Positions 15,811 to 24,260 of a stretch of DNA of 64,000 nt are shown here, piece after piece. The stretch is from Nocardia jiangxiensis NBRC 101359. Lineage in GTDB: Bacteria > Actinomycetota > Actinomycetes > Mycobacteriales > Mycobacteriaceae. Made by a program: the position numbers and the translations under genes. Within the stretch, counting starts at the first letter, position 1. Each line of letters starts with the position of its first letter. The stretch is from assembly GCF_000308615.1 (NCBI RefSeq), contig NZ_BAGB01000068.1, positions 186,001 to 250,000 of the forward strand. The letters run 5' to 3'. Under the pieces are notes generated by a model. It had not been told where the DNA came from. It searched no databases and was given only the letters and a program-made list of their open reading frames with translations.

Positions 15811-18800
15811 TCACGACCACACCGGCTCGGCCTGTGGAAGGTACCGGGCCAACGTACCGAAATACCGTTCGGTCGACCAGGACCGATGGTCGCCGATCAC
15901 GTAGAGCCGCCGTTTCGCCCGGCTCACTGCGACATTGAGCAGATTGGGTTTGCTCGCCGCCCACCGCCGCGCGCCGGGACGGGCCGGATCGCCACCGAGG
16001 ACCAGAATCACCACGTCGGCTTGCTTTCCCTGGGCGGTGTGGATTGTGCCCGCAGTCAGGCCGGGGTAATCCCGGGCACGCCGGGCGATTTCGCGGGCGG
16101 TGTCCCGAAACGGGCTGATGACCATGACTTCGGACATGGCGATGCCGAGACCTTCGAGAAACCGCAGAATCCGGTCCAGTTGCCGTCCCTCGTCGGGTAT
16201 CCAGTGCCCGCGCGCGCTGGCGCCGACCACATCGATCCACTTGGATTCGGGAAGACTCGGGTAGGTCGCGTCGAAATGTTCCCGGGCAGCGGTGCCGGTG
16301 CCGTTGATCATCAGGCCGTCGTAGGCGATGGTGTTGACGATATCGAACATCGGAGAATCACAGCGCCGGTGCACGGTGAGCGGAACCCCCACCCAGGTCG
16401 GCACCTCATCGTCCGGCAGCGACGTCCCCAGTGGGGTGAGCCGGTCGGCGATACGCTGCACCGACGTGTGGCTGGAACTCCACTGCGGGTCGACCCCGAA
16501 GTCGGTGCGGAGAGCGTCCTCGGTACGGAACGGGAGCGTGGTCACCGGTTCCAACTGCAAGGGATCGCCGACGACGACGGCCCGTCGAGTCCGCCACAGC
16601 GCACCGACCGCGTTCTGCGGAGTCGCCTGTCCCGCTTCGTCGATGAGTAACCAGCCGAGAGCCTCCCGCTCCAGATGACCGAACAGCCGACCGTAAGAGG
16701 CGAAGGTGGTGGAAACGACCGGAACCACCAGGAACAAACTCTGCCAAGCCGCTTGCGCCGCCTGGACCGAAAGGTCGCGGGGCGCTCCACCACCGACTAC
16801 GTCCATGGCGGCCTGCAGATTCTGGCGCATCCGGGTGGGCATTTGCTGCAGGAACGATCGGTGCAGTGCCAGGGCCGCCAGCAACAGTTCGCTGCGTACC
16901 GTATTCCACTCCGGGTCGGTCCAGGGTGCGGCCGATTCTCGGCGGTCCCGTTCGGTCCACCAGGTGTCGTCCGGGAAGTAGGTCTTCAGTCCGGCGCCGT
17001 CGGTAAGCGAGGCGTTCAGGGCCACCAGTTCTTCTCGTTCCTCCTGGAAGCGTCGTTCGACGCGGCTCAATGCTTGTGCGGCTGCGGTGACTTCGCGCTC
17101 GGCACGTTCGAGGGTCCGGTTTGCGATGATCAGCGGCTCGTAGGTCACGGACGGAAGCGGTATGCCGGCGCTCGAGGCGCGAGTTGCCGCAGTCAACTCG
17201 TGCTGGGCGGTGGAAACCGCCGACCGGGCTATGGCGAGATCACACTGCACCGCTTCCCATTCGACCTGTGCCTGCGCTATTGCCTGGGATGCCTGTTGCA
17301 CCTGATCGGCCAGCGCTGAGTCGCGCTGCTTCCACTCACGACCGGCCGCACCGAAGGACCACAACAGCTTCCACCAACGAGGTCGCTGCGCACGGTGCTC
17401 TTCCCAGGTTTCGACCCGCCGATCGAGTTCCGCTACCCACCGAGTCACGGATTCCTCCGCACGGACACGGCGGCCGTCGACGATCCGTTCGACCTCTGCC
17501 CGGCAGTCATGGACCGCCTGTTCCGCCACCGCACGGCGCTGCCGGGCGGCTTGCTCGTCAGCAGCCTGTTGAACGCGGGCAAGCCGTTCGGCTTCCCGGA
17601 CACATTCACTGGCGGTATGCAACGCCGAATCACGTTCTCCGCGTGTGGTCTCCGCGCTCGCCACGGCTGCAGCGAGGTCCGCCGTGGTCGTCTCGAGCTG
17701 CTGCTTCACCTCCCTGCGTCGCACCACCTGCGTATAGACGGCGCATCGCGACCGACGGATGGTTTCGACCCGTGTTTCGGCGGCCCGGAAGGCTTCCACC
17801 GCCTCCTCCCAGGTCTGCTCCGGAATCTCCGCCTCGTAGGACTTGAGGATCGACAGCAGTCCCGCCCAATCCTGTTGGTCCTCAGCAGAATCCGGGGTGT
17901 GATACCAGAACGCATTGACGAAACGTCCGCGATTGGTCTTGTTCCCGAGCCGCGCCGCCAGCAGTGCCCAGCCCTCGATCCTGGCAACCGGTATCGCCTG
18001 CGACGAGCGTTCGGCCGGATCCGGTGCCAACAGGGCGGTAGCTACCTCGGGAAAATAGTTCGCCGCAGCGGCCGCGTCCCGCCAGTCATCGCCGATCGCA
18101 TCGGATGCGGGGATCTCATCGGTCACATTCTGTACTGCACCGTTGTTCGAGGACGCCACTACAATCTCGAACCCGGTCAGCTCCGGCCGCAGCAGACTGA
18201 CAACACGGGTGCGGTCGCCGGTTTTCCAGCGCATCTGATCGCCGGTGAACGCCGCACCCGGTTCCGGCAGTGCCGCCAGCCGCGCGGCACGCTCCACCAC
18301 GAGTGCGCTGATCACGTCACGCAACATCGTGGTCTTTCCGGTTCCGGGCGGACCGTTGACTCCCACGATGCCGGTATCGGTCATCCCCAACGCTGTATTC
18401 ACGGCCAGTTGCTGAGACAGGGCGAGGGCATGACCGGGATCGCTCGGCCACCGGCCCGCCGCTACCGCGGCCGGGGAGGTCAGCTCCAGCACAGTGTCGA
18501 TCCGTTCCCGCACATCTATCCGGTCGCCGGTCGATATCCGATCCTCGGGGCACAGATAGTCACGCAGAGCCGCGCCGATATTCCCCCGGGTGACGTGACC
18601 GCTCACCCGGACCAGATCGTCCATAATGAAACTGTTCAGGAAGTCGAGCCCGTTCACCTCGTTCGCCGTGCGCCGGGCGACGATCTGGCTGCGGACCCGA
18701 ATGCCGGCCACCGGCAGCACTCCGCTGATCCCGGCCGCCTGGATCGCTGCGGTGAGACATTCGTCGAGAACGGTTCGGTCGAATACCCGCAAGGTCGGCT

Positions 18801-19317
18801 GTGCCGAATCATCACCGGGCACGCCGGTGCGCTCCGCGATGATCACCTTCTGCCAGAGCCGGGTGAACTCCAGGGATGCGTCCTGGAAATCTGCGATCCA
18901 TTTCGGCCCGGGCGCATCGTCACCAGCGTGGCCGGTCGCCCAGGCGCAGCTGGACAGCACATTCGAATCCGTTACAGCGCAACCATTTTCGTCGATCAGG
19001 AAGGCGGCGACGGCACTTTCGCCGCCCGGCCGCTCATCATAGCTGTCGGGATCGGGATCGAAGCGCCGCGACAACACCTCGAAGACTTCGTCGAGACGGT
19101 AGATCCCCACATACACGATATGGCGCCACGCCTGGTTGGGGTGCAGGGTGACTCGGGCCAGCTCATGCGCCGGATCCCACGGCAGCAGTTCGTCGGCTTC
19201 GACCTGGAAAACCCGCTGCTGTCGATCGGGACGGTCCACCCGCTGCGGACTGAACATCTCCACGGCCTGCCAGAACTCGACGATCGTGCCACGCCGTTCG
19301 TCTTCCCCACCCACCAC
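15811..19317 (-). CDS. SF1 (Upf1-like) AAA-domain helicase with central coiled coil
   Basis: About 1,168 residues. The split helicase core has Walker A GVNGPPGTGKTTMLRDV near residue 325, Walker B LLIDEAGQATPQNAVGALW, the motif around AVVVGDPLQLEP, and motif VI LNVAVSRAKRRLYVIGDHRSW near the C-terminus. About 300 residues between motifs Ia and II are a charged coiled coil (residues 500-800). Such large Upf1-type helicases act on RNA or DNA and are frequent in bacterial defence islands. The GTG at 19317 with GGAG five bases upstream fits the family N-terminus (IVEFWQAVEMFSPQ); the frame continues open to an ATG at 19500 but that part reads as non-coding. Confidence 0.85.
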   Translation of the reverse strand: MVGGEDERRGTIVEFWQAVEMFSPQRVDRPDRQQRVFQVEADELLPWDPAHELARVTLHPNQAWRHIVYVGIYRLDEVFEVLSRRFDPDPDSYDERPGGESAVAAFLIDENGCAVTDSNVLSSCAWATGHAGDDAPGPKWIADFQDASLEFTRLWQKVIIAERTGVPGDDSAQPTLRVFDRTVLDECLTAAIQAAGISGVLPVAGIRVRSQIVARRTANEVNGLDFLNSFIMDDLVRVSGHVTRGNIGAALRDYLCPEDRISTGDRIDVRERIDTVLELTSPAAVAAGRWPSDPGHALALSQQLAVNTALGMTDTGIVGVNGPPGTGKTTMLRDVISALVVERAARLAALPEPGAAFTGDQMRWKTGDRTRVVSLLRPELTGFEIVVASSNNGAVQNVTDEIPASDAIGDDWRDAAAAANYFPEVATALLAPDPAERSSQAIPVARIEGWALLAARLGNKTNRGRFVNAFWYHTPDSAEDQQDWAGLLSILKSYEAEIPEQTWEEAVEAFRAAETRVETIRRSRCAVYTQVVRRREVKQQLETTTADLAAAVASAETTRGERDSALHTASECVREAERLARVQQAADEQAARQRRAVAEQAVHDCRAEVERIVDGRRVRAEESVTRWVAELDRRVETWEEHRAQRPRWWKLLWSFGAAGREWKQRDSALADQVQQASQAIAQAQVEWEAVQCDLAIARSAVSTAQHELTAATRASSAGIPLPSVTYEPLIIANRTLERAEREVTAAAQALSRVERRFQEEREELVALNASLTDGAGLKTYFPDDTWWTERDRRESAAPWTDPEWNTVRSELLLAALALHRSFLQQMPTRMRQNLQAAMDVVGGGAPRDLSVQAAQAAWQSLFLVVPVVSTTFASYGRLFGHLEREALGWLLIDEAGQATPQNAVGALWRTRRAVVVGDPLQLEPVTTLPFRTEDALRTDFGVDPQWSSSHTSVQRIADRLTPLGTSLPDDEVPTWVGVPLTVHRRCDSPMFDIVNTIAYDGLMINGTGTAAREHFDATYPSLPESKWIDVVGASARGHWIPDEGRQLDRILRFLEGLGIAMSEVMVISPFRDTAREIARRARDYPGLTAGTIHTAQGKQADVVILVLGGDPARPGARRWAASKPNLLNVAVSRAKRRLYVIGDHRSWSTERYFGTLARYLPQAEPVWS

Positions 19318-19635
19318 CCGACTCCACTCCGTCGACGATGTCGCCCAGTGGCCACCGATAGTAGTCGCGGTCGCCCAGATCGCCGAAACAATCAATCGCG
19401 CTGGACCCCCGCAGGGTTCAGTCCCGTCGGCACAGCAAGTCGGCCATGGAAGAGCCCCCTCCGTTTCGGTTGAGCACCGATTCTCGGTCAGCATAGACAC
19501 TGTTCAGTGAAAACCACTGTTCGCCAAGCACTTCGGTTATTCGAGTCTCGGGAGATGCTTCGTTCACGGAGCATCGAGATAGTCACCGGCGAATCCAATG
19601 ACGGCGAGCCCGGATCACGGAAGACGCCCTCGAAA

Positions 19636-19664
19636 CCCTGACTAGAACCCCGGGCCAGTCAGGG
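19636..19664 (-). terminator. hairpin terminator after the GNAT gene
   Basis: A perfect 8-bp stem CCCTGACT/AGTCAGGG, 13-base loop, lies 36 bases beyond the stop of the acetyltransferase gene and would end the FGGY-EACC1-caspase-GNAT transcript. Confidence 0.6.
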
Positions 19665-19699
19665 TGATGTTGCTCCCCTGACTCGAGATGCGGTTGACT

Positions 19700-20176
19700 C
19701 TACTGGAGGATCAACTCGTAGACAGCACGGTCCTTCCCTGGACCCTTGTAATTTGCGGTCACGGACACACCATTGACAACCCGGTCACCGGGCACATTCC
19801 TGAACCCCAATGACGTCCAAGTGGCATGTGCCGCAGCATTTTCGGGTTCCGATGTGAGGTACATGCGTCGGCAGCCGAATTCTTTGCCCCGGCCACGAAC
19901 ATGGTCGAGCAGTGCGGTGGTGACGCCGCGGCGCCTAAAATCGGGGTGCGCGATGACATCTTGGATGTATATGTCCTCGGGGTCTTCTTGACTCCGGAAC
20001 GCGATGACTGCTCCGGCGAGCTCACCACTGAGCTGGGCGACTGGGCACGTGGATGCGAATAAGTGAGCGTAGAGCCAGTAGTCGGAGGCGGTACGTGCTC
20101 GGACGAAGGGTTCGCCGAGTTGCATCAGTGGCAGGACTTGTTGTGCGAGTTCGATGTTGAGCGGGGTGATCTGCAT
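19700..20176 (-). CDS. GNAT family N-acetyltransferase
   Basis: A 158-residue acetyl-CoA-dependent acetyltransferase. The acetyl-CoA binding motif A is IQDVIAHPDFRRRGVTTALLDHV, followed by motif B (CRRMYLTSEPENAAAHATWTSLGF). The ATG lies three bases after the stop of the caspase/HUMPS gene, so the two are cotranscribed and perhaps coupled. The acceptor substrate cannot be predicted. Its tight link to the HUMPS-domain end of the preceding gene suggests that it belongs to the FGGY kinase-HUMPS group rather than to the conflict genes. Confidence 0.87.
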   Translation of the reverse strand: MQITPLNIELAQQVLPLMQLGEPFVRARTASDYWLYAHLFASTCPVAQLSGELAGAVIAFRSQEDPEDIYIQDVIAHPDFRRRGVTTALLDHVRGRGKEFGCRRMYLTSEPENAAAHATWTSLGFRNVPGDRVVNGVSVTANYKGPGKDRAVYELILQ

Positions 20177-20179
20177 TGG

Positions 20180-23100
20180 TCAGTACCTGGGTCCTTTCAC
20201 CATCGTCATCATCTGGCGGGCGGCTTCTTCAGGGTCGACAGCCTCAGCGATGCTGCGGCCGACTATCAAAATGTCCCAGTCACCGCTGCCGATGATGGGG
20301 CGGTCCATGGTGCTGAATCCGCCGGAGACAGCGACTGGGAGTCTTGTCCAGCTCCTGACAGCACGGGCTTTCCCCAAGGGGAGCTGACCGCCGACGCCTT
20401 GGTCGATGTTCGTAGTGACGCAGAATCCGTCTACGCCAGCCCGTTCCATGTCTTGTATCCAGGACTGCGTCAGTTGAACGGTCGGCACGTCGAGCAAGAT
20501 GGGTACGTCGAGTTGGCGGCCGGTTTCGGCTGCAGCGGCGACACTGGCAGCAGAGGCGGGTCCGATGAGGAACACGACATCGGCGCCGGCCTCGACGGCC
20601 AGTTCTACTTGGTCGCGTCCCCAGTCCGCGGACATCATTTCGGCGACGATCTTGGGGCCGTCGACCTCTCGGCGAAGTCGTTCGATGGCCGAGACGCCCG
20701 CTGCCTTGATCAGCGGGTCGCCGATTTCGATGTAGTCGACTCCGGCCCTGTCGGCTGCCTTGGCAACAACGACTGCGCGGTCCAGGTCATAGAGGTCGAG
20801 CGCGACCTGAATCATCCTCCCGCCACGCATACGCCGGTAGATTTCGCGCGGGTTGACCTCCGCGGATCCGGCTCGATTCGTTCCGAGGGCTTCTTGACGG
20901 GTCAGCCAGTTGTCCGACTGCGCGGCGAGCTTGGTGAACTCCCTGTGGAGGTCGTCGGGAAGCTCGATCCAACGGCTACGGCGTTCGCGCAGAAGCCGTC
21001 GCAATGCTCTGTCCCTGGTATCGGTGTCAACGACCGTCTCGAGGTCACCGAACAAGAGCGTGAGACGAGCAACAAGGTTGCGAATTCGTTGAGGGCCGCT
21101 GCTCCACGCATTGTCGGCTGCGATCACTGCCAATGCGTGCTCGACAGCGAGTTGGGTCCTGCCGTCGAGTAGCCCCTCCAGCAGCGAACCGCGCACATAC
21201 CAACTCGGGTCCGTCAATGTGGTGTCGAAGTGCTGCCAGAGGTGGGTGCCGGAAATTCGTCCGGCAGCTCTGGCGATTGCTCCGCGAACTTTGTAATCCT
21301 CGTCTGTGACAAGGCGGTTGGCGATGTGGATGCCGAGCGAGTCGGTCCAGGTGTTGGCTTCGGCAAGACTGTGGGCAAGGCCCGCACGAACGCGCCAGTC
21401 GGAGTGGCCGAGCAGTCTTTCCAACAACGGGTTCTGGTGGTGACTGCCATCAGCGAACAGGTGGAAGTAACGCGCGAGGAAGGTGGCATGGGAGGGCTTT
21501 TCGACATCTGCCGCACCGAGAAACTGTTCGAGGGTGTCGCCATACAGGGCGGACTCGATATGGGCCACCGTGTCCGGCCAGATTCTCGCCCCGAATCGTT
21601 CCAGACCGTCGAGGATCCAGCTGGTGTACCGGTCACCGAGCGCAGCGGAGATGTTCGGGATGGCCAACAGAGAGCGGGCGACGTCGATCGCTTCATCGTT
21701 GGTGCAGCGGCGGGCACTGTTCACCAACACTTCGTTGTTGGCGAACTGTGTGCCAGTGCGGGCCAGTCGCAACATGATCGGCAAGGTAGTGGTCACAGCC
21801 ACCTGTGGAGCAAGCGCGAAGCTCGAAGCCAGTTCCGGTGAGTGACTGTCGATGGCATAGACCACGAACTCGAAAAGACCGCGAGCCATCGCCGAAGTCG
21901 TGCTCTGAATAGCCAGCTCGTTCAACGCAGCGATAGTCGTGCTGTTGCGCCCCTTCTTGACCATCAGACGTGCGACTCGCGTAGCCAGTGCGTACTCACG
22001 GATCAGGTCATGAGCGAATGCGACGCCACGCGATGGGCTCAGCTCGATCAGCGGAGCGAACGCGACCGAATAGGGCTCCAGTGCGGCAGCGGCTTTGGCG
22101 CTCGTGGGCTGTGCCCGTGGCGTATCGAGAAGCTGTGTTGGTATGAGATGGAGAAGCTCGCCCTGAGCAAGATCGCAGAGCAGTTCGAGCGACTGGTCGA
22201 TGTCCCCGCCGGCCGATCGCAGGATCGATCGGACACAGTGATCGAGCAGCCGGTAGGCGTTCGTCTCCTGGAGCCCGTCCGATGTGCCGGCAGTTTTCAG
22301 CAGCTCCATGAAAAGCGGCCGGCGGGCCAACTGTTGAATCGACTCCGGAAGTGCCATGAACGACGGCTCATCCGATTCTCGGGATGCTGTCCACACCTCG
22401 TTGGCGGTTCGTTCGTCCCAATTCGCGACGCAGAACGACGTGCCTATCGACCGAACGGACAGTTCGAAGATCGATGCGGCAAGCACTGGAAACGAGGCGA
22501 AGCTGACATCGGGCGGAGTACGGATCGCCAGGACGATCCGCAAATTGTTCACGGTGACCTGCCGCAGGATGCTGTCGACCTGTCGGCCGAGCCGATCGAG
22601 CTGGGTTTGGGTGCTCATGCCATCGATGACCACCACGCACGGCCTGAACAAGCCGACCGCAGCACGTTCCAGTGTCAGAAGCGGGTCGCCCGCGGGCGGA
22701 ATGGAGGCGTACCGCAGGATCTCAGTGGCCAGATCGACCTTGGTGACATCCCATGAGTCGAGAGTGTGTAACTGAAAGTCCGCCTCAGAGTCGAAGACCG
22801 ATGCCAGGTGGGTGACAAGGCGAGACTTCCCGCTGCCGGAAGATCCCTTGATGACGTATATCCGGGACTGGCTGGACAAGAACTCACGGTACTTGGTGAC
22901 CGCTGAAGGTGAAGGCTGGTACTGCAACCGATGCTGTCGTCGGTTGACCGAATCGAGAATCGCGGAGCTGCGCTCTGCCGAATTGGTTCCCAAAGTGGCA
23001 GCGCCGCCAGTGATTACGATGTCAGCGACCGCATTGCGGTACGCCGGGTTCGGGACGAGGACGAGATCTTCGATAACTTCACTGACCCGCTGATGCGGAC

Positions 23101-23776
23101 GTGGATAGCCCTGGGCCGGCAGCGTGCGACTGAGATACTGATACGCGTCACGAAGTGTAAGTTCGGGCGGGCCCTGCGGATCGCCTTCGGTCAGGAAGCG
23201 GATGACCTCGCCGGAGAACGCGGTGTGAGTAGCTCCTTCAGGCGCAAGCGCCAATTCGTCCCTCGCCGCAGAGGTTAGGACGCACCCGCCGTAAACCTGT
23301 GTCAGGTCGGCGATAGCCGTGTCGGAGTCGTTCAGAACACCGATCGCCCGGCCCGAGTAGCAACAATCGAGAATGACCACTACCGAACTCGCACGACTGT
23401 CGAGCACACTGTCTCGCACCGCCGAGAAGGCCAGCGAGGTGTGCGCCAGGCGTGTAGGCCGACGGTCGGAGGACGCGGTTGCCAGATAGAGGTCGCCGCC
23501 TGGACTGACCATGCCGTGCCCCACGTAATACACCAGCAGTACATCGGTCGCCTTCTCGGCTTCGTCGGCGAGAACAAGGCCCAGTTCGGTGGGACTGGCC
23601 GGGTCGAGAACAACCTTCACGTTGTCCGCTTCCACTCCACAGCGCGTGACGAGCGCGGCGTTCAGATCATCCAGTGTCGCCCGCACAGCCGGCACCGTTG
23701 GGAGCCCGTTGTCGCCGGTCCCGGTCTGCGTCCCGATCAGTATCGCCCGTGTACCAGGGCCATTCAGGGTGGACAT
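20180..23776 (-). CDS. EACC1-associated caspase-NTPase with C-terminal HUMPS domain
   Basis: A 1,198-residue multidomain protein. Residues 8-240 are a caspase-like (C14) peptidase with His87 in YYVGHG and Cys139 in ILDCCYSG. Residues about 290-560 are a STAND-type NTPase (Walker A GSSGSGKS 311-318, Walker B VVVID near 381-385). Residues about 600-970 are helical with HEAT-like units (DWRVRAGLAHSLAEA; DYKVRGAIARAAGRI; SWYVRGSLLEGLLDG). Residues 988-1198 are a HUMPS-type TIM barrel (VALDLYDLDRAVVVAKAADR, YIEIGDPLIKAAG), but the DxKxxD site reads E1046-M-M-S-A-D1051, so the lysine is lost. The start follows EACC1 by 13 bases. The caspase part is probably a suicide effector; the role of the barrel is unknown. 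Confidence 0.85.
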   Translation of the reverse strand: MSTLNGPGTRAILIGTQTGTGDNGLPTVPAVRATLDDLNAALVTRCGVEADNVKVVLDPASPTELGLVLADEAEKATDVLLVYYVGHGMVSPGGDLYLATASSDRRPTRLAHTSLAFSAVRDSVLDSRASSVVVILDCCYSGRAIGVLNDSDTAIADLTQVYGGCVLTSAARDELALAPEGATHTAFSGEVIRFLTEGDPQGPPELTLRDAYQYLSRTLPAQGYPRPHQRVSEVIEDLVLVPNPAYRNAVADIVITGGAATLGTNSAERSSAILDSVNRRQHRLQYQPSPSAVTKYREFLSSQSRIYVIKGSSGSGKSRLVTHLASVFDSEADFQLHTLDSWDVTKVDLATEILRYASIPPAGDPLLTLERAAVGLFRPCVVVIDGMSTQTQLDRLGRQVDSILRQVTVNNLRIVLAIRTPPDVSFASFPVLAASIFELSVRSIGTSFCVANWDERTANEVWTASRESDEPSFMALPESIQQLARRPLFMELLKTAGTSDGLQETNAYRLLDHCVRSILRSAGGDIDQSLELLCDLAQGELLHLIPTQLLDTPRAQPTSAKAAAALEPYSVAFAPLIELSPSRGVAFAHDLIREYALATRVARLMVKKGRNSTTIAALNELAIQSTTSAMARGLFEFVVYAIDSHSPELASSFALAPQVAVTTTLPIMLRLARTGTQFANNEVLVNSARRCTNDEAIDVARSLLAIPNISAALGDRYTSWILDGLERFGARIWPDTVAHIESALYGDTLEQFLGAADVEKPSHATFLARYFHLFADGSHHQNPLLERLLGHSDWRVRAGLAHSLAEANTWTDSLGIHIANRLVTDEDYKVRGAIARAAGRISGTHLWQHFDTTLTDPSWYVRGSLLEGLLDGRTQLAVEHALAVIAADNAWSSGPQRIRNLVARLTLLFGDLETVVDTDTRDRALRRLLRERRSRWIELPDDLHREFTKLAAQSDNWLTRQEALGTNRAGSAEVNPREIYRRMRGGRMIQVALDLYDLDRAVVVAKAADRAGVDYIEIGDPLIKAAGVSAIERLRREVDGPKIVAEMMSADWGRDQVELAVEAGADVVFLIGPASAASVAAAAETGRQLDVPILLDVPTVQLTQSWIQDMERAGVDGFCVTTNIDQGVGGQLPLGKARAVRSWTRLPVAVSGGFSTMDRPIIGSGDWDILIVGRSIAEAVDPEEAARQMMTMVKGPRY

Positions 23777-23789
23777 GTGATCGATGAAT

Positions 23790-24176
23790 CTACTCTGCCG
23801 TGGTCTCTGACACTGCTGGAGCTTCCATTGCCACAGCAAGGTCGCGCACAACCTGCTGAAGCGCGGCGGCATCGCAGCCACGCAACTGCTTCGCTGACAA
23901 CTCTGCCGACGACCCGTCCGGGCGGGAGAGCTTGCAGACGACGTCGGTCGATCGATTACGAACCCACGCAACAAGAGCAGTCGCCAGAACAGCACCGACT
24001 CCGCTGGGCCCCAGCGCGACTATCAACATGTCGGCTACACCCCCCAACGTCCCAGAGGCCGGTGGCCGGTCCGTCATGCTGACCCGACCGCGCAGTTCGA
24101 ACTCCCGCCCCAGATCCCGGTAGAGCGAGTGCAATTCGTCTGTGCTCGTTCCGGCAAGCGTGACTGCGATGTCCAT
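23790..24176 (-). CDS. effector-associated constant component EACC1
   Basis: A 128-residue protein of the EACC1 family, the constant small partner found beside caspase, trypsin-like or other effectors in NTP-dependent conflict systems of actinomycetes. It shows the family pattern: an N-terminal LHSLYRDLGREFELRGRVSM, one hydrophobic segment LGGVADMLIVALGPSGVGAVLATALVAWVRNR, then a beta-rich end (DVVCKLSRPDGSSAELSAKQLRG, LQQVVRDLA). GAGGGG lies seven bases before the ATG. A TTGAAA box is seen in the 84-base gap after the FGGY gene, so the pair may also have its own promoter. Confidence 0.85.
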   Translation of the reverse strand: MDIAVTLAGTSTDELHSLYRDLGREFELRGRVSMTDRPPASGTLGGVADMLIVALGPSGVGAVLATALVAWVRNRSTDVVCKLSRPDGSSAELSAKQLRGCDAAALQQVVRDLAVAMEAPAVSETTAE

Positions 24177-24260
24177 CTGATCGTTCCCCTCGTAGATCGG
24201 TGACTGCCGACGCGATGCAGCGAAACACCTTTCATCCCAGATTATTTCAAGATCCTACTG

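Noticed and set aside
17395..19473. A 692-codon plus-strand open frame opposite the SF1 helicase
   Set aside because: It is the antisense shadow of a clear helicase coding region with all motifs; its product is Arg/His/Pro-rich with no domain.
19318..19500. N-terminal extension of the SF1 helicase to the ATG at 19500
   Set aside because: The added 61 residues have no protein character, and a GTG with GGAG fits the family N-terminus.
20813..20815. Separate HUMPS gene starting at the ATG at 20815
   Set aside because: GGGAGG directly abuts this ATG with no spacing, and the frame is continuous with the HEAT part without a stop, so a fusion is the better reading. A minor internal start is still possible.
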